Assembly (NCBI GenBank): GCA_025526915.1
Contig: JAHLKH010000027.1
Span: 1-64,000, forward strand
Origin: Entophlyctis helioformis
Lineage: Eukaryota; Chytridiomycota; Chytridiomycetes; Chytridiales; Chytriomycetaceae
Direction: 5' to 3'
Length of the DNA: 64,000 nucleotides
Each line of letters begins with the position of its first letter. Positions within the stretch are counted from its first letter, which is position 1. The notes under the pieces are model-generated. The model saw nothing but the letters and a program-made list of their open reading frames with translations, ran no database searches and had not been told where the DNA came from. Made by a program: the position numbers and the translations under genes. Positions 11,472-23,300 of this stretch are shown here, one piece after another.

Positions 11472-11655
11472 CGCTGCCGCTCCCCTGGCCGCGCAGCCCG
11501 GTCCGCGATCAGACATTGTCCAGGTTGATGTCGTTGGTCGGTACTTGCTCCCTGGCATACACATGCACACACACGCACATAGACACGTCCAAAAATGAAC
11601 GCGCAGATCCATCGTGTTAGTCCGTGGATCGCCCAATATAAAACGCCTATACGTG

Positions 11656-14159
11656 TTACCATGAGCGATCTTCAGCGTCGCGGCGGTTGCGGTTGAGGGC
11701 AGCGTGTCGCCGCATGTTCTTTCGCAGGTACATGCCGCCAGCGACGACGGCGCCGGTGACTGCCACAACAAACAGTCTGCATGCAGCACGCAGGCAGGAT
11801 CAGTATGGCTGGACAAGGTCAGAGAGAATCCAGCGATCCGCCACTCACAGAGCTGTCAGGTACGACGACATGGACGGCGGCGTGGTGCCTGCAAGAGGCG
11901 GGCTCGCGGCGTCGACGGGAACAGGCTCGCCCGATCCGACCAGCACGGATTTGTACAGCGACTGGTCGCTCGTGACGCCCATGAAGCGGTTGGCGACATC
12001 CAGCGCGGCGACAGGCGAGTCGACAGGTGCCATATGGCTCGTGTTGTACATGGTCACGAGCGTGAGGTTGCGTGCAGACGCGATCGTGCCCGCGGGCTTG
12101 CCGTCAATCAGCCACAAGTGGGCCGGCACATCCTGGACAAGTTTGGTCGGGCTCGTGAGTGCGCGAGGAGGGGCCAACGATCGACAAAACACACTCACAG
12201 TCAGGCCCTTGGAGCCGCCCCATTCCAATCCATCGACCATGGCCTGGAGCCCCATCCAGTTGCAGATGAGATCCATGTCGCCACTGTGTGCATCGCCAGG
12301 GCGTCATGGTCAGCCGCGCTACCGCGCCACACAACGCAACTCAACGCAGCGGCACTCACTTGAACAGCGTGACGTGGACCTGCTTGAGCAGATCTGGCAG
12401 CAACTTGTATGACGGCGGACTTTCGTCGTTTGTCAGGCCTGTATGCACGGCGCCGGTGCACTCGGTCCATCCATTATTCGGCGTGTTCTCGGCATGCAAA
12501 GCCAGCTTGACATCTTTCCGCTACATGCGTGTCAGTGCTGCGTTGCAGGGGAACAGAAAACAGCAAACGCAACGTACGCTCAGGTATTTCTGCATATCCG
12601 AGAGACCATTCGGCCAGGTGAGACCACATCCGTCGCCGAGCTCCTTGTCGCGCAACCGGATATCGTACATGTTGATGCACGGCTTGCCACTGTCGCGTCC
12701 ATGCGGTCAGCCTGGCAATCTCCAGCGGCCACCATGACAGCAAACTCACGTGCTCTGCGACTCCCGCAGCAGCTCTTCGAGAATCGACTCGCAGACTGGG
12801 TACTTGACCGTCTCCTTTTCAGCCATGAGCACCTGGCATTTCTCCCACTTGGCCTGTGCCTTGGACAGATAGCTGCCGTGCAGCATGTCGTACTTTTGTC
12901 CAAACGCGAAATAGGACTCGTACTGGCGGAGCGGATCGATCCAGCCATTGCCGACAGCGATTCCCTTGAGCCGGATCTGCCACGGCACAATGATGAGATG
13001 AGCTGTATGTGGCGGAGTGTGGAGTGCGGCGCGCCAGGCTACCTGCAATGCACGGTTGCTGTTCTGGCGGAGAATGGAGGACGCCATGTATGGAATGTAT
13101 GTTCCAGCAAAGCTCTCGCCAGCCAGGTACAGCTGTGTTGGCGAACCGAGTCAGTGCGGCTTCTCGTGGCAGTGCCGTGCCGACGACCGACTCACATCAG
13201 CGCGCCGGTACTCGGGAAACGTGTCCAGAAAGTTGTGAATGAACGCTACAAAGTTGTCTGCAATCTACACCAAATGTCAGTCGATGACCAGATCGCGTCT
13301 ACACGCAACGCTCACCTCGGGCAGCGTCCGCATGTACTCGCCATTGGCGCTGTAGCTGTATCCAGTGCCCACAGGCTGATCAACTGTTTGCCACCAATGA
13401 GCACCGACGATCGTATGGACAAGGGCAGCAGGAAGCAAAGGATCAGATGCTCAGACTTGCCATAGACTACGTTGGCGTATCGGTTCCAGCTGAACGGGTT
13501 CGTCTTGACGGTGCCGTCGCCATTGACCCTAAACGGCCCGTTTTCCAGAAACATGCCGTCCATGCTATGGACAGTCTGGCGTCAGTGTCCGTTGACGGCG
13601 TTCACAGATCAGCAGCAAGACCCACCTTGAACTGTGCCATAGAGCATATCCGTGTCAGATCCGCCGCCACAAGCATGTCAGAACCTCGGCATGAGCAGAC
13701 AGATGAGCAGACAGGCGAGCAGATCAGAGAGCGACTCGCCATCCAGGGCCGCCATTGAGCCAAAACATCTGGCAGCAGAGACCACGAGCGTCAGCCACCG
13801 CCATCGGAGCTGCAAGACGACGTCCGCCAACTCACGAGCTTGTCCTTGTTCACGGGTGTGGTGACCTGCGCTTGCACCAGCCAAAAGAACAGCTGCGACC
13901 CTTGGGCAGCAGCCGGCAGGAACCTGGCACGGTCTGTGTGAGCAGACAAGCACCGGCAGGCACCGGCTCGACGAGGCGAGCAGACGGACAGACGGGCCTG
14001 CGAACGAACCCTGCGTGCATCTTGTACGTCTCCGCGTCTGTCTCGACAAGACCCGGCAGTATCGGCACATACAACGCTGCGGCTGTCCGGGCAGTGTTCA
14101 CAAGTGGGCTGGTGTCAGCACCAGACCACCACCCGCACTAAACCACAACAGCAGCTACG
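11656..14159 (-). CDS. Serine carboxypeptidase, Kex1-like (peptidase S10), start unresolved
   Basis: Removes C-terminal residues from peptides. A transmembrane segment near the C-terminus ([17 protein letters not shown]) followed by a basic tail suggests a Kex1-type late-Golgi enzyme. Minus-strand exons read by splice signals: ?-14159, 14108-14010, 13923-13836, 13768-13740, a 6-nt exon 13631-13626, 13564-13461, 13383-13316, then further exons to 11656. The triad is visible: Ser in [12 protein letters not shown], Asp in GDMDLICNW, His in NTSHMAPVD. The substrate motif WLNGGPGCSSMDG is assembled across three exons. The first exon encodes a good signal peptide ([16 protein letters not shown]), but no ATG lies in that frame before the GMP synthase gene ends; the nearest ATG (near 14234) is in another frame. 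Two introns have GC donors. Confidence 0.85.
13626..13631 (-). other. Candidate 6-nt micro-exon (TTCAAG) in the carboxypeptidase gene
   Basis: Bounded on the minus strand by CACAG before and GTGGGT after. Together with TG from the previous exon and C from the next, it restores exactly the Cys-Ser-Ser of the invariant GPGCSS motif. Both flanking introns have a CTGAC-type branch site. Confidence 0.7.
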
Positions 14160-14327
14160 CAGCCGCCGTCGTAGCCGCAGCCACCGCCAAGAAACGAACC
14201 AGACGGCAATGACCGGTTGTTAGCCATGCTGAACCGATATCGCGAGGATGGCCGAGTGTTGAGCCAAGTGTTTTAGCCAAAGTATAATGTAAAGAGGCCG
14301 CCCATCGCAGTCGCAACGAGGGCCTGT

Positions 14328-16629
14328 TTATTCCCACTCGATCGTGGCAGGAGGCTTGGACGACACATCGTAGACGACGCGGTTGACGCCCTTGACTTCG
14401 TTGATGATGCGTGTGCTGATGCGCTTGAGGATGTCGTACGGGAACTCGAACCAGTCCGCCGTCATAAAGTCTTCATGTGCATCCAGTGCATGTGTCAATG
14501 GGTGGTCTGCAGAGAGATCAGACGAGACGGCATGGGCTTACCCTTGGTCTCGACGGCACGCAGGGCAATGACCTGGTCGTATGTGCGGGCATCGCCCATG
14601 ACACCGACCGAGCGGACGGGCAGCAGGGCGGCGTAGGCTGGATAGTGCAGTGCCAGTCAGTCAGTCAATCAGTCGGTGCACCACAAAGACTGCCCCCCAA
14701 ACGACACACTCACCCTGCGAGATCTTGCGGTAGAGACCAGCCTTCTTGATCTCCTCAATGTAGATAAAGTCGGCGTGGCGCGCAATAGCAACCTGCTCGG
14801 GCGACACCTCGCCGAGAACGCGAATGGCGATGCCGGGGCCGGGGAAGGGGTGGCGCCAGATGAGCTCGTCGTCAAGGCCGAGGATGGTGCCGAGCGCGCG
14901 GACCTCGTCTGCGAGGATCAGAGTGTCGGCGCGTCAGTCGGCTGCCGATGGAAAAAGCGTCGGCTGCACGGCATTCTGCCACCTACCCTTGAAGAGCTCG
15001 CGGAGAGGCTCAATGACCTTGAGCTTCATGTCCTCGAGAAGACCGCCAACGTTCTGTGCATGGATCAACGACAGCGAGCGGTCAGCCATTGTGCACAGCG
15101 GGCGAAATGGCAAGACGCGGTCGCGCATACGTGGTGGGTCTTGATCGTGGCAGAGGGGCCCTTGAACGAGATGGACTCGATGACGTCGGGGTAGAGCGTG
15201 CCCTGGAGAAGGAACTCGATCTTGCCCTTGCCCTCCTGCTCGACGGCAGCCTCGATCTTGGCAGCCTCGGCCTCGAACACCTCGATGAACGAGTTGCCGA
15301 TGATCTTGCGCTTCTTCTCGGGGTCGGTCACCTGGCAGACGGGGCAAAGCAGCAATCGTGTGAGTAAGTGGATCTGAGCAAGGAGCGCGTCCATCCAAAC
15401 CGACGCCAACAACGTACGCCCTTGAGACGGCCGAGGAAGAGCTCAGATGCGTCAGCAAGCGTGAGGTTGATGCCGAGGCCGTCCTGGAGCATCTTCTTGG
15501 CCGTGACACACTCGTTCATGCGCATGACACCATTGTCGACGAGGATGGCGTGGAAACGGTCGCCAATGGCCATGCTCATGAGCTTGGCGGCGACGGTCGA
15601 GTCGACACCGCCGCTGACGGCACCGACGACCTGTGCGGTGGGGCCGACGATGGCGCGGATGCGCTCAATCTCCTTGTCGACAAACGAAGCCTGCAAGAGG
15701 ACGAGAGAACGGCCGGACGCGTGTTCAGCAGGGTCAGCAACAAGAAGAAGGAGCAGATAGGTGCACAGAGGCCATCGACAGACCATGGTCCAGTTTGCCG
15801 CAGTCTTGCAAATGTCAATGACAAAGTTCTTGAGGATGGCCGAGCCCTCGGGGGTGTGGGTGACCTCGGGGTGGAACTGGATGCCGTAGATCTGGCGATC
15901 AACGTCCTCGACACCGGCAAACGGCGCGGTGCTGGTGGTGGCGACGGTCTTGAAGCCGTCGGGGATCTTGGAGAGCTGGTCGCCGTGGCTCATCCAGACC
16001 TGCACGGGCAGGCGGGGATGGTTGTCAGCCGTCGGTCCAGCGATCGGTGGGCCGATGGAGGCGAGAGTCGGCAGAAGGCAGGCAGCAGACAGCAAGTGGC
16101 AAGCAAGAAGCGACGTACAGTGAGCTCCGAGGGCAGGTTGGCAAAGAGACGGCTGCCGGGAGTGACGGTGATGACGGCCTTGCCGTACTCTTTCTTGTCA
16201 GAGGGATCGACCTTGCCGCCCAGCGCCCAGGCGGTTTCCTGCGAGCGGGAACGGGGGGGGGATTGAATGCGGCGTCAGCAGCTGACCAGCGAGATCATCG
16301 AGGGCAGCCAGAACAACAACAACAACAAGAAGTCGCACCTGCAGGCCGTAGCAGATGCCGAGGATGGGCACGCCGAGGGTCCAGACGGCGGGGTCGACGT
16401 GCGGGGCGTCGGGGGCGTAGACCGAGTAGGGCGAGCCGGAGAGCACGACGCCGGTCGGGCGGAAGGGGATGTCGGCCAGCTTGGTGGTGCAGGCAAAGAG
16501 CTCGCAGTAGACGCCGAGCTCGCGGATGCGGCGGGCGACGAGGTGCGTGTACTGCGAGCCAAAGTCGAGGATGAGCACCGTCTCGTACTGCTGCGCGACG
16601 GGCGGCTGGCTGGTGGCGGGCGGGCTCAT
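14328..16629 (-). CDS. GUA1: GMP synthase (glutamine-hydrolysing)
   Basis: Converts XMP to GMP with ATP and glutamine, the last step of guanine nucleotide synthesis; cytosolic. The ATG is at 16627-16629. A class I glutamine amidotransferase domain comes first ([19 protein letters not shown], nucleophile Cys in LGICYGLQ, His/Glu in [12 protein letters not shown]). The ATP-pyrophosphatase domain has its P-loop in [14 protein letters not shown]. The dimerisation domain includes [13 protein letters not shown] and [18 protein letters not shown], and the conserved C-terminus ends KPPATIEWE then TAA at 14328-14330. About eight exons stay in frame across short introns (for example between LGICYGLQ and ETAWALGGK, and between [11 protein letters not shown] and the preceding exon). 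Divergent from LRRC40 with a 277-bp shared promoter; the carboxypeptidase gene lies close downstream on the same strand. Confidence 0.96.
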
Positions 16630-16671
16630 GGCGGTGGTCTGCGTGTTGCTGTTGCTGTCTGCGGGCTACGC

Positions 16672-16715
16672 TTAGGGTTACGCTGTAGGGTTGCGTTGGC
16701 TTAGGGCTGACTAAG
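16672..16715. promoter_or_regulatory. TTAGGG/TAGGGTT (telobox-like) cluster in a divergent promoter
   Basis: Between the GMP synthase ATG (16629) and the LRRC40 ATG (16907) lie TTAGGGTTA at 16672-16680, TAGGGTT at 16686-16692, TTAGGG at 16700-16705 and CTAAGGG just after. In other fungi such motifs bind Tbf1/telobox factors at housekeeping promoters. A TCACGTG E-box-like site lies at 16798-16804. Function here is inferred. Confidence 0.45.
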
Positions 16716-16906
16716 GGCTGGCTAACGGCTGTCGACGCAGAACGTGCAGGTCGCAGAACGTGCCAAGACAGAAACAAAAAGAAAAAAAGTGAAATCGGTC
16801 ACGTGCCCAGGATAAGATTTGAAATCTGGCCTTGGTGCACACCCGCTCGCCCGCTCTTCCACCTGCCCGCCGATCTGCCCGCTCCGCGGCACACTCCAAC
16901 TCCGCC

Positions 16907-19066
16907 ATGAACTCGTCGCTGGCGTCCGTCATGGCCGCCCGCCGTGCCGCCCTGCAGGCGTCGTCTGCCCCGACAAGCAAGCCCTCGCAGCAACAGCCCT
17001 CGCAGCGCAAGCCGTCCACCGCCGTGCTCAAGGCCGTGCTGGCGTCCCGCACGTCCGGCCGCATCAACCTGTCCAACTGCTCGCTCGACGCCCTGCCTGC
17101 GTCGCTGTTCGACCCGGCCGCAGACGACGGCCCCACGTCGCACTCGTCGCACTCGTCGGCCGTCGCCTGGTGGGACGTGGTCGACCTGACCCGCCTCGTT
17201 GCCGCCGACAACTGCCTGTCGCTCATCGACCCGCGCATCGCCGACTTTGGCGCGCTGACTGTGCTCGACCTGCACAACAACGCCATCGAGGCCGTGCCCG
17301 ACTGTCTCGCCTCGCTGGCCAACCTGTCCGTCCTCAACCTCTCGTTCAACCGCATCGCCGCGCTGCCCGAGGCCCTCTGCTCCCTGCCCCTCGTCGATCT
17401 GCAGCTGGCCAGCAACTGTCTACGCTCGCTGCCGGCAGACATTGGCCGCCTGTCGCGCCTCTCGACCCTCGAGCTCGCAGACAACCAGATCGCCGCCCTG
17501 CCGCCCTCGCTGTCGGCGCTGGCCGCGCTGCAGAAGCTGGGCCTGGCAAAGAACCACCTCGTGTCCATCGACCTCGTGTCGCTCAGCTCCCTCGTCCGTC
17601 TGACCGAGCTCAATCTGTCCTACAACCGCATCGAGTCCGTCTCCGCCTCTCCCACCGACCCAATCTGCCTGCCGGCACTCGCTCTGCTGGACATCAAGCA
17701 CAACAAGCTGGCTGCCTGGTCCAACCCGCTCGTCTGCCCGCAGCTGCGCGACGCCTGCTTTGCATTCAATCGCATCACGTCCATCAACGACGGCGTCCTG
17801 GCCGCCTGTCCGCTGCTCGAGATCTTGGATCTGCGCGACAATGCGTTCGTGGCCGTCCCCTCGGACGTTCTGTCGATGCGGCTGCTCAAGCGGCTGGACC
17901 TCACCAACAACAACATCTCGCGTCTGCAGCCAGAGATTGGCCTCATCGAGTGCATCAATGTGCTCCTGGTCTCGGGCAATCCGCTGCGCGGCCTGCCTTC
18001 GTCTGGCGGAACAGTGCGGCTGCTCGAGTACCTGCGCAAGCGGATCGTCCCCGTCAGCACGTCGCCGTCGCCATTGCCAGGCTCTGCGCCAGCACCACCA
18101 GCCGCGTCTGCCTCGGCATCGTCCTTGAACGCGTCCATGTCGTCCCTGTCCTTTTCGTCGTTTGGTGCACCGTCTGCTGCCTCTGCCTCTGCCTCTGCCA
18201 CGGAGCCTGCCCCGCGTTCAAAGGCTGCTGCTGCATCCGCAGCCGCAAGCTCTCGCAGCAGCCCGCCAACCGTCTTGCCTGCCCCGTCGCAGCAAGAGAC
18301 GGCTTCGCGCGTCATGGACTTGTCGCGGCTGCGTCTGGTCGCCATTGACGAGACAGTGCTCGACCAGTTCTCGTATGCCCCGTCGTCCATCAACCTCTCG
18401 CAGAACCAGCTCGCAGACATTCCGTCGCTTCTGCAAGACCGATATGCCCGCAGTGTGTCGTCGCTCGTGGCCCGCCAGAACCAGCTGGTCGCCTTCCCGA
18501 TGCACCTCTCTTTCCCAAATCTCAAGGTGAGTGACTGGCTGATGGCTGTGCGTGCCGTGCATGCAAGGCATCCCTTTTCCCTGACATGAGACCTGCCGTG
18601 CACAGATCCTTGATCTCAGCGGCAACCGCATCTCTGTTATGCCCGAAACGCTGGCCGAGCTGCCCAGTCTGGACGATCTCAACCTGAGCTTCAACCAGCT
18701 GACGGCGCTGCCGCGGCGCCTTCCGTTCCCACGTCTCACGATCCTCATGGCGTCCGATAACCGTCTCGTGGCCATTGACGCGCAGAGCCTGCGAGAGTGT
18801 GTGCCTGGACTGCAGGTGCTCGACCTGTCCAACAACTCGATCGCGTCGGTGCCGCCGGAACTTGCGCTGCTCAAGAGTATCCGCAGTCTGCAGCTCAATG
18901 GCAACACGTTCCGCGTGCCGCGGCCGGCCATTCTTCAACGAGGTGAGTCGCTGGTGTCTCGTCTCGACAACCGGCCCGAGTGCGTGCGACTGACCGCACA
19001 GGTGACATGTGCACAGGCACGGATGCGATTCTCGAGTACCTTGCTGGACGCATTGTTGTCGCCTAG
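16907..19066 (+). CDS. LRRC40: LRRC40-like leucine-rich repeat protein
   Basis: Exons 16907-18526, 18606-18942 and 19017-19066 join to 668 residues. The N-terminus SGRINLSNCSLDALP is followed by about 20 LRRs of the ribonuclease-inhibitor/SDS22-like intracellular type (LxxLxLxxNxIxxLP). A Ser/Ala/Pro-rich linker (residues ~385-475) comes next, then the second LRR block. The C-terminal signature RSLQLNGNTFRVPRPAILQR|GTDAILEYLAGRI is characteristic of LRRC40, and the last intron falls in it. LRRC40 orthologues are widespread in eukaryotes with no settled biochemical role; the LRR solenoid should be a cytosolic or nuclear protein-binding scaffold. This LRR type is unrelated to the plant-type array at the left of the window. 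Confidence 0.88.
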
Positions 19067-19161
19067 TGTGCACACGCTGTACAAATGTGTTGCTTTTGAA
19101 TCTATTATTGAATGATGATGACAAGAGGCGGAGATATGGGAGATGGAGGGCCGCACAGCGA

Positions 19162-20219
19162 CTACTGGATGGACTTTGTGGTGGGCAGCTCAGACGGCTG
19201 CTCGTCCTTGCCGTACTTGCGCGCCATGATCGAGTCGCGGAGGCGTGCCTCGGCCCAGCCGATGGTGAAGAACAGCGACAGGCCAACGGCAAAGAGGAGC
19301 AGGCCCAGAAGAGCGCGGCCCGTGTTGGCCTTGATGTCCAGCAGCGAAAAGAAGCCGTACGGCCACTCGGCGCCGCCGAGGTAGTGGCGCACGTACACGA
19401 GGCCGGCGTAGAGGAGCACGGTGCCGATAAAGAAGACGACGCGGTAGTAGGGCAGGGGGATGCGGCCCAGCCACAACTCGGCCTGCATGAAGATAAAGTT
19501 GAGCGAGTGCGTGTTGGCGAGCGCAAACTTGGTGCCGACGTCGGGTGCGTTGGCGAGCTGCTTCGAGAGCAGGATCCAGAACACGGCCGAGACGACAAAC
19601 GAGAGCGACAGCGAGAGGGAGAAGAGGGTCTCGTACAGCGTGATGGCCCACTTGGGCATGGCGTGCGGGTCGGCGTTGGAGCGCAGGTACGCGCTGCTCA
19701 TGAACGTGCCGAGCCTGCACCGGTGCACAATGCGGCCAGATATGCATTATGGACATATTGGCATGGTGGAGCACCGTCAGTAGACAGACACACACAAACA
19801 AACAAACAAACAGATGCAGAATGGACGCACAGCGCCGCATTGTCTGGCATCGTCCATCACGGCGGCGCAGAACCGCGCAAAAGCCCGTGTTGCCACCAAC
19901 CCGCAACACAGGCGGCAGGCGGCGCACAGACGAGACAGCGGCAGACGCAACAGAGGGGACAGCGACAGGCGGCACACAGACAGTGCAAGGCTACGCACAG
20001 GAAGAAGATGGTGATACCAGTCCAGGAGAGGTTGGTCAAAAAGTCGAAGAACGTCGGCCCAAAGACAATCGAGCGCCAGACGAGCAGTCCGAGTGTGTAG
20101 GTGGCCACACAGGCACGGAAGATGAAGAGACCCTTGGCGCCGATCAGGTGCGACGATGCGACCGTTGTGAGCGTGCTGGGCGGCGCAGACAGGCCCATGG
20201 CGTTGCTGAACTTGGACAT
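19162..20219 (-). CDS. Multi-pass membrane protein, FAR-17a/AIG1 (rolling-stone-like) family
   Basis: Exons 19999-20219 and 19162-19714 give 257 residues. Six or so hydrophobic segments are visible: FIFRACVATYTLGLLVW, FLTNLSWTGITIFFL, a Ser/Leu-rich LYETLFSLSLSLSFVVSAV, YRVVFFIGTVLLYAGLVYV and a C-terminal LGLLLFAVGLSLFFTIGWA. Spacing, the conserved FLTNLSW near TM3 and the His-Ser-Leu-Asn of THSLNFIFM fit the FAR-17a/AIG1 family, some members of which hydrolyse fatty-acid esters of hydroxy fatty acids using a Thr/His pair. I infer the family from topology and these motifs only. Upstream of the ATG an 18-bp sequence is tandemly repeated (20260-20295). Confidence 0.6.
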
Positions 20220-20259
20220 GGTGTTGCTGGTTGCTGTTGCTGTTGCTGGCTGGGAAAGT

Positions 20260-20295
20260 GCTGCAAGCGGCGGAAGTGCTCCAAGCGGCGGAAAT
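20260..20295. repeat. Two tandem copies of an 18-bp promoter sequence
   Basis: GCTGCAAGCGGCGGAAGT at 20260-20277 is repeated with three differences at 20278-20295, about 40 bp upstream of the membrane-protein ATG. It may hold a pair of factor sites (GCGGAAR core). Confidence 0.6.
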
Positions 20296-20372
20296 GAGCG
20301 GGATCTGAGGGCGGCTGATTAATTTGTTGGTTAGAGCCGAAACGGTAAATTTTGCAAACGCCTCTGGCGGCG

Positions 20373-23300
20373 TCATTGCTGGGTCACGTGCAAAATTTTG
20401 GCAGACTCGGATTCATTATCGAGCGATGCTGGCTCGTCTTTTGGCGGCACGGTAGCCGGCCCGTCGCCCTCGCTCGCGTTCTGTGGCGGCTGGGCGAGCG
20501 GCGACGGACGCTGCATCTGGCTCGGTCGCCCAGCCGATCCCAGCCCATGAGACGCAGCAGCAGCCGGCCCAGACGCATGCGTGCTCAGGCCGCTCTTGCC
20601 TTGCGACGCCAAGGTCGATGGCGCGAGGGTCTGCGAGCCGCTTGGCGACGACGGCACCGACGACACGGCAGTAATTCCAAACGAAAGCGGGCTGCCGCGT
20701 GCAGACCGGCCCGATCGCGGGCTCGGCGGCACGCCCTGCGACGCCGACGCCGTGTTGATGGACATGGTGGACCCCATGCGCGTGCTGCCCCCGCCGCCGA
20801 CGTGGCCAGAGAGATTGATCATGCTGCCGCCAGCCGGTGCCGATGCCGGCGCAGCCAGCTGTGCACCGCCGGCAAGCGACATGTTGCTGCCAAGACCGAG
20901 CATCCCCAGCATGCCAGCGCCTGTTGCCGACGCGCGTCTTGCAATGCCGTACCGCGGCTGTGTTGGCGCAATGGCTGGGAGCGCGGCCACGCTTTCCGTC
21001 TCGCCGTCCGTCCCACCCCCGCCTGCAGCATTGTCGTTGTCGAGGCCGGCAAGGTGCTCCATGATGGCCATGTACTCGTCCATCGGCAGGCCGGGCGGCA
21101 CGCGCGTCGAGCTGTGCACGCGATTCTGTCCCGCCTGGTCCACCTTTTCCCTGCCAAAGTCCGGGTAGAATCCCGACAGGGTCTTGGAGGGGATGCCCGC
21201 GTTGAGCAGGTTGATGGTCGTGGACGACATGCCGCGCTTGGACGACTTGTTGTCCTTGGCTTTGGCCGGCGTGTTCTCGTCGCCCGCCATGAACCCTGCC
21301 ATGCGAGAGAGGGGCAGCGTCATGTACTTGTTGAGGACAACCTCGAGGTCCGAGAGCCGCGCGATGCCCTTGGTGACGGATGGCTTGTGGATGTACGAGT
21401 ACGGCCGCACGTTGGCGAGGACCTTGCACAGGTACTGCGACACTTCCTGTTGTGGCAGCATTGCAGCGTGTGTGAGTAGCAGTCGATGGCAGCCCATCAC
21501 AGAGTGAGGTGCAGCAATGCAGGTGCCGGCCGTGTACCATAAAGTTGCTGTACGCGGGGATGGATCCCGTCATGCGCCGTGCGATAATCACAATGTTCTG
21601 CAGCATCATCTCGAGCACCGTCTCCAGGCTGCGATTGATGCACATCATGGCGTAGTTTTGCTTGGTAAAGTCTTCAAACATGGGCAGCTGCGTGCCAAAC
21701 TTCCACTGCACGTGTGTCCATGGACGTGTCAGTCCAGTCCAGTCCAGTCCAGTTTGCACGCCGTAGCCTCGCTGGAGCGAGCATCCCCACACACCTTGCT
21801 GTCGTACGTGATGCCGCTCTCGATGCAAAGACCATTGAACATCTTGACATCCATGACCTCAAAGTTCTGGTGAAAGATGCGCGTCGTGTAGATGCACACG
21901 CGCTCCTCGTTGTCAATCTCGTCGTCCACCCGCTCTGTATGCGTCACCCGCTTGACTTGATCCTGTCAGTGTGTGCACAGCCACCTGGCCGTCAGTCGTC
22001 TTCACACGCACCACGCACCATAGGCACAGACTGTTTGTGGAACACACCATATCTACATAGGGCACTTTGGAAATGTACCGCAGGTTGAGCCGCCGAGCGA
22101 CGTTGAGGTTAAAGTACATCTTGCCGTCACTGTGCAGCGTCTGGCACGACGACATGAACAGCGCGTAGTACGCCTGCATGAGGTTCTCGGTAAAGTACGG
22201 CTTGACGGCCGTGCACCATATGGTGTACTCAAACTGCCAGCATTGCCCAACTTGTGCAGTCAGTCGAAACGCCGGCCGCAAGCGTGTTGGCAAATGCACG
22301 ACAGCAGAGAGCGAAGGGTATGCATACCATGTCCTCGAGCCGCCATGCAACAAACTCGCAAGTGACGTGTCCAATGATGCCGCGCTGGACACACTCGCGG
22401 CCAATGAGGTCAATGTACGAGACCAGCTTGCGGTGGTCACCGACTGCTGAGGGAATATCGCACCCCAAGTCTTGAACTGATGCAAAAAGATCTGTATCCC
22501 ATGGTCAGCGGGCACCGTTCTCGTCACAGTCACAGGGGCCGCGTCTGTACCTGCGAGCTGGTCGACAGGATGCGGACCTTGTGGTCAGGCTCAATGACCA
22601 GATGCACTACAGGATACTCGGTCGAGTTGGTCTCGAGGTCGCTGTCGGGTGCACATGCTTCAATGACGCCGCCCGTCACGAGCAGGCACCGCAGAAAATG
22701 GTTCCACGACGTCCACAGGCCTTTGCGGCAGAAATGGACGCATGTGTACAGCTTGTCATGGAACGGATGCTCGCACTCGGCGACTGCCGACGAGATGAGG
22801 CGGAGCGTTTCGGTTGCCGGATCGGCTACCTCGTCTTCCTCTTTGGCAGCAGCGTCTTCAGTGAGGAGATCCTTGACATCTGCAGCATGTAAGCGTGGTG
22901 GGTAAGTGGCATGTGCGTCAGATGGATGTGCACGATACGGCACGGCATGACATGGCACAACACACGCGTACCAAAGTAGGCAAGACCGCGACATTCCATC
23001 TCGCCGTCAATCTTGAACAGCCACCGTGTGATCTTGGGGTACTTTTTGATCAGCTCTTCGAGCTGCGCGTACAACTGCTCCTCGGTCTTGAATTTATTCG
23101 AGCCTGTGCACCAGCTCGCGGTCAGGCGGTTGAATCGCTGGCACTGCAAGAGATGAAGATAGTGACGACTCACCTGGCGCATGTGGTGCAAAGCTCTGCC
23201 GGATAAGCCGCCGCTGTGCAGTGTGGCTGTGCGCGTACTCGGTGCTCCCTTCGTAGGATCCCAATATCGGGATGCCAAGCATCTGTCCACGGCAATCATC

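Noticed and set aside
20381..20390. CACGTG site between IQCH and the membrane-protein gene as a promoter element
   Set aside because: It lies within the last IQCH codons (ILHVTQQ), so coding constraint is the simpler explanation.
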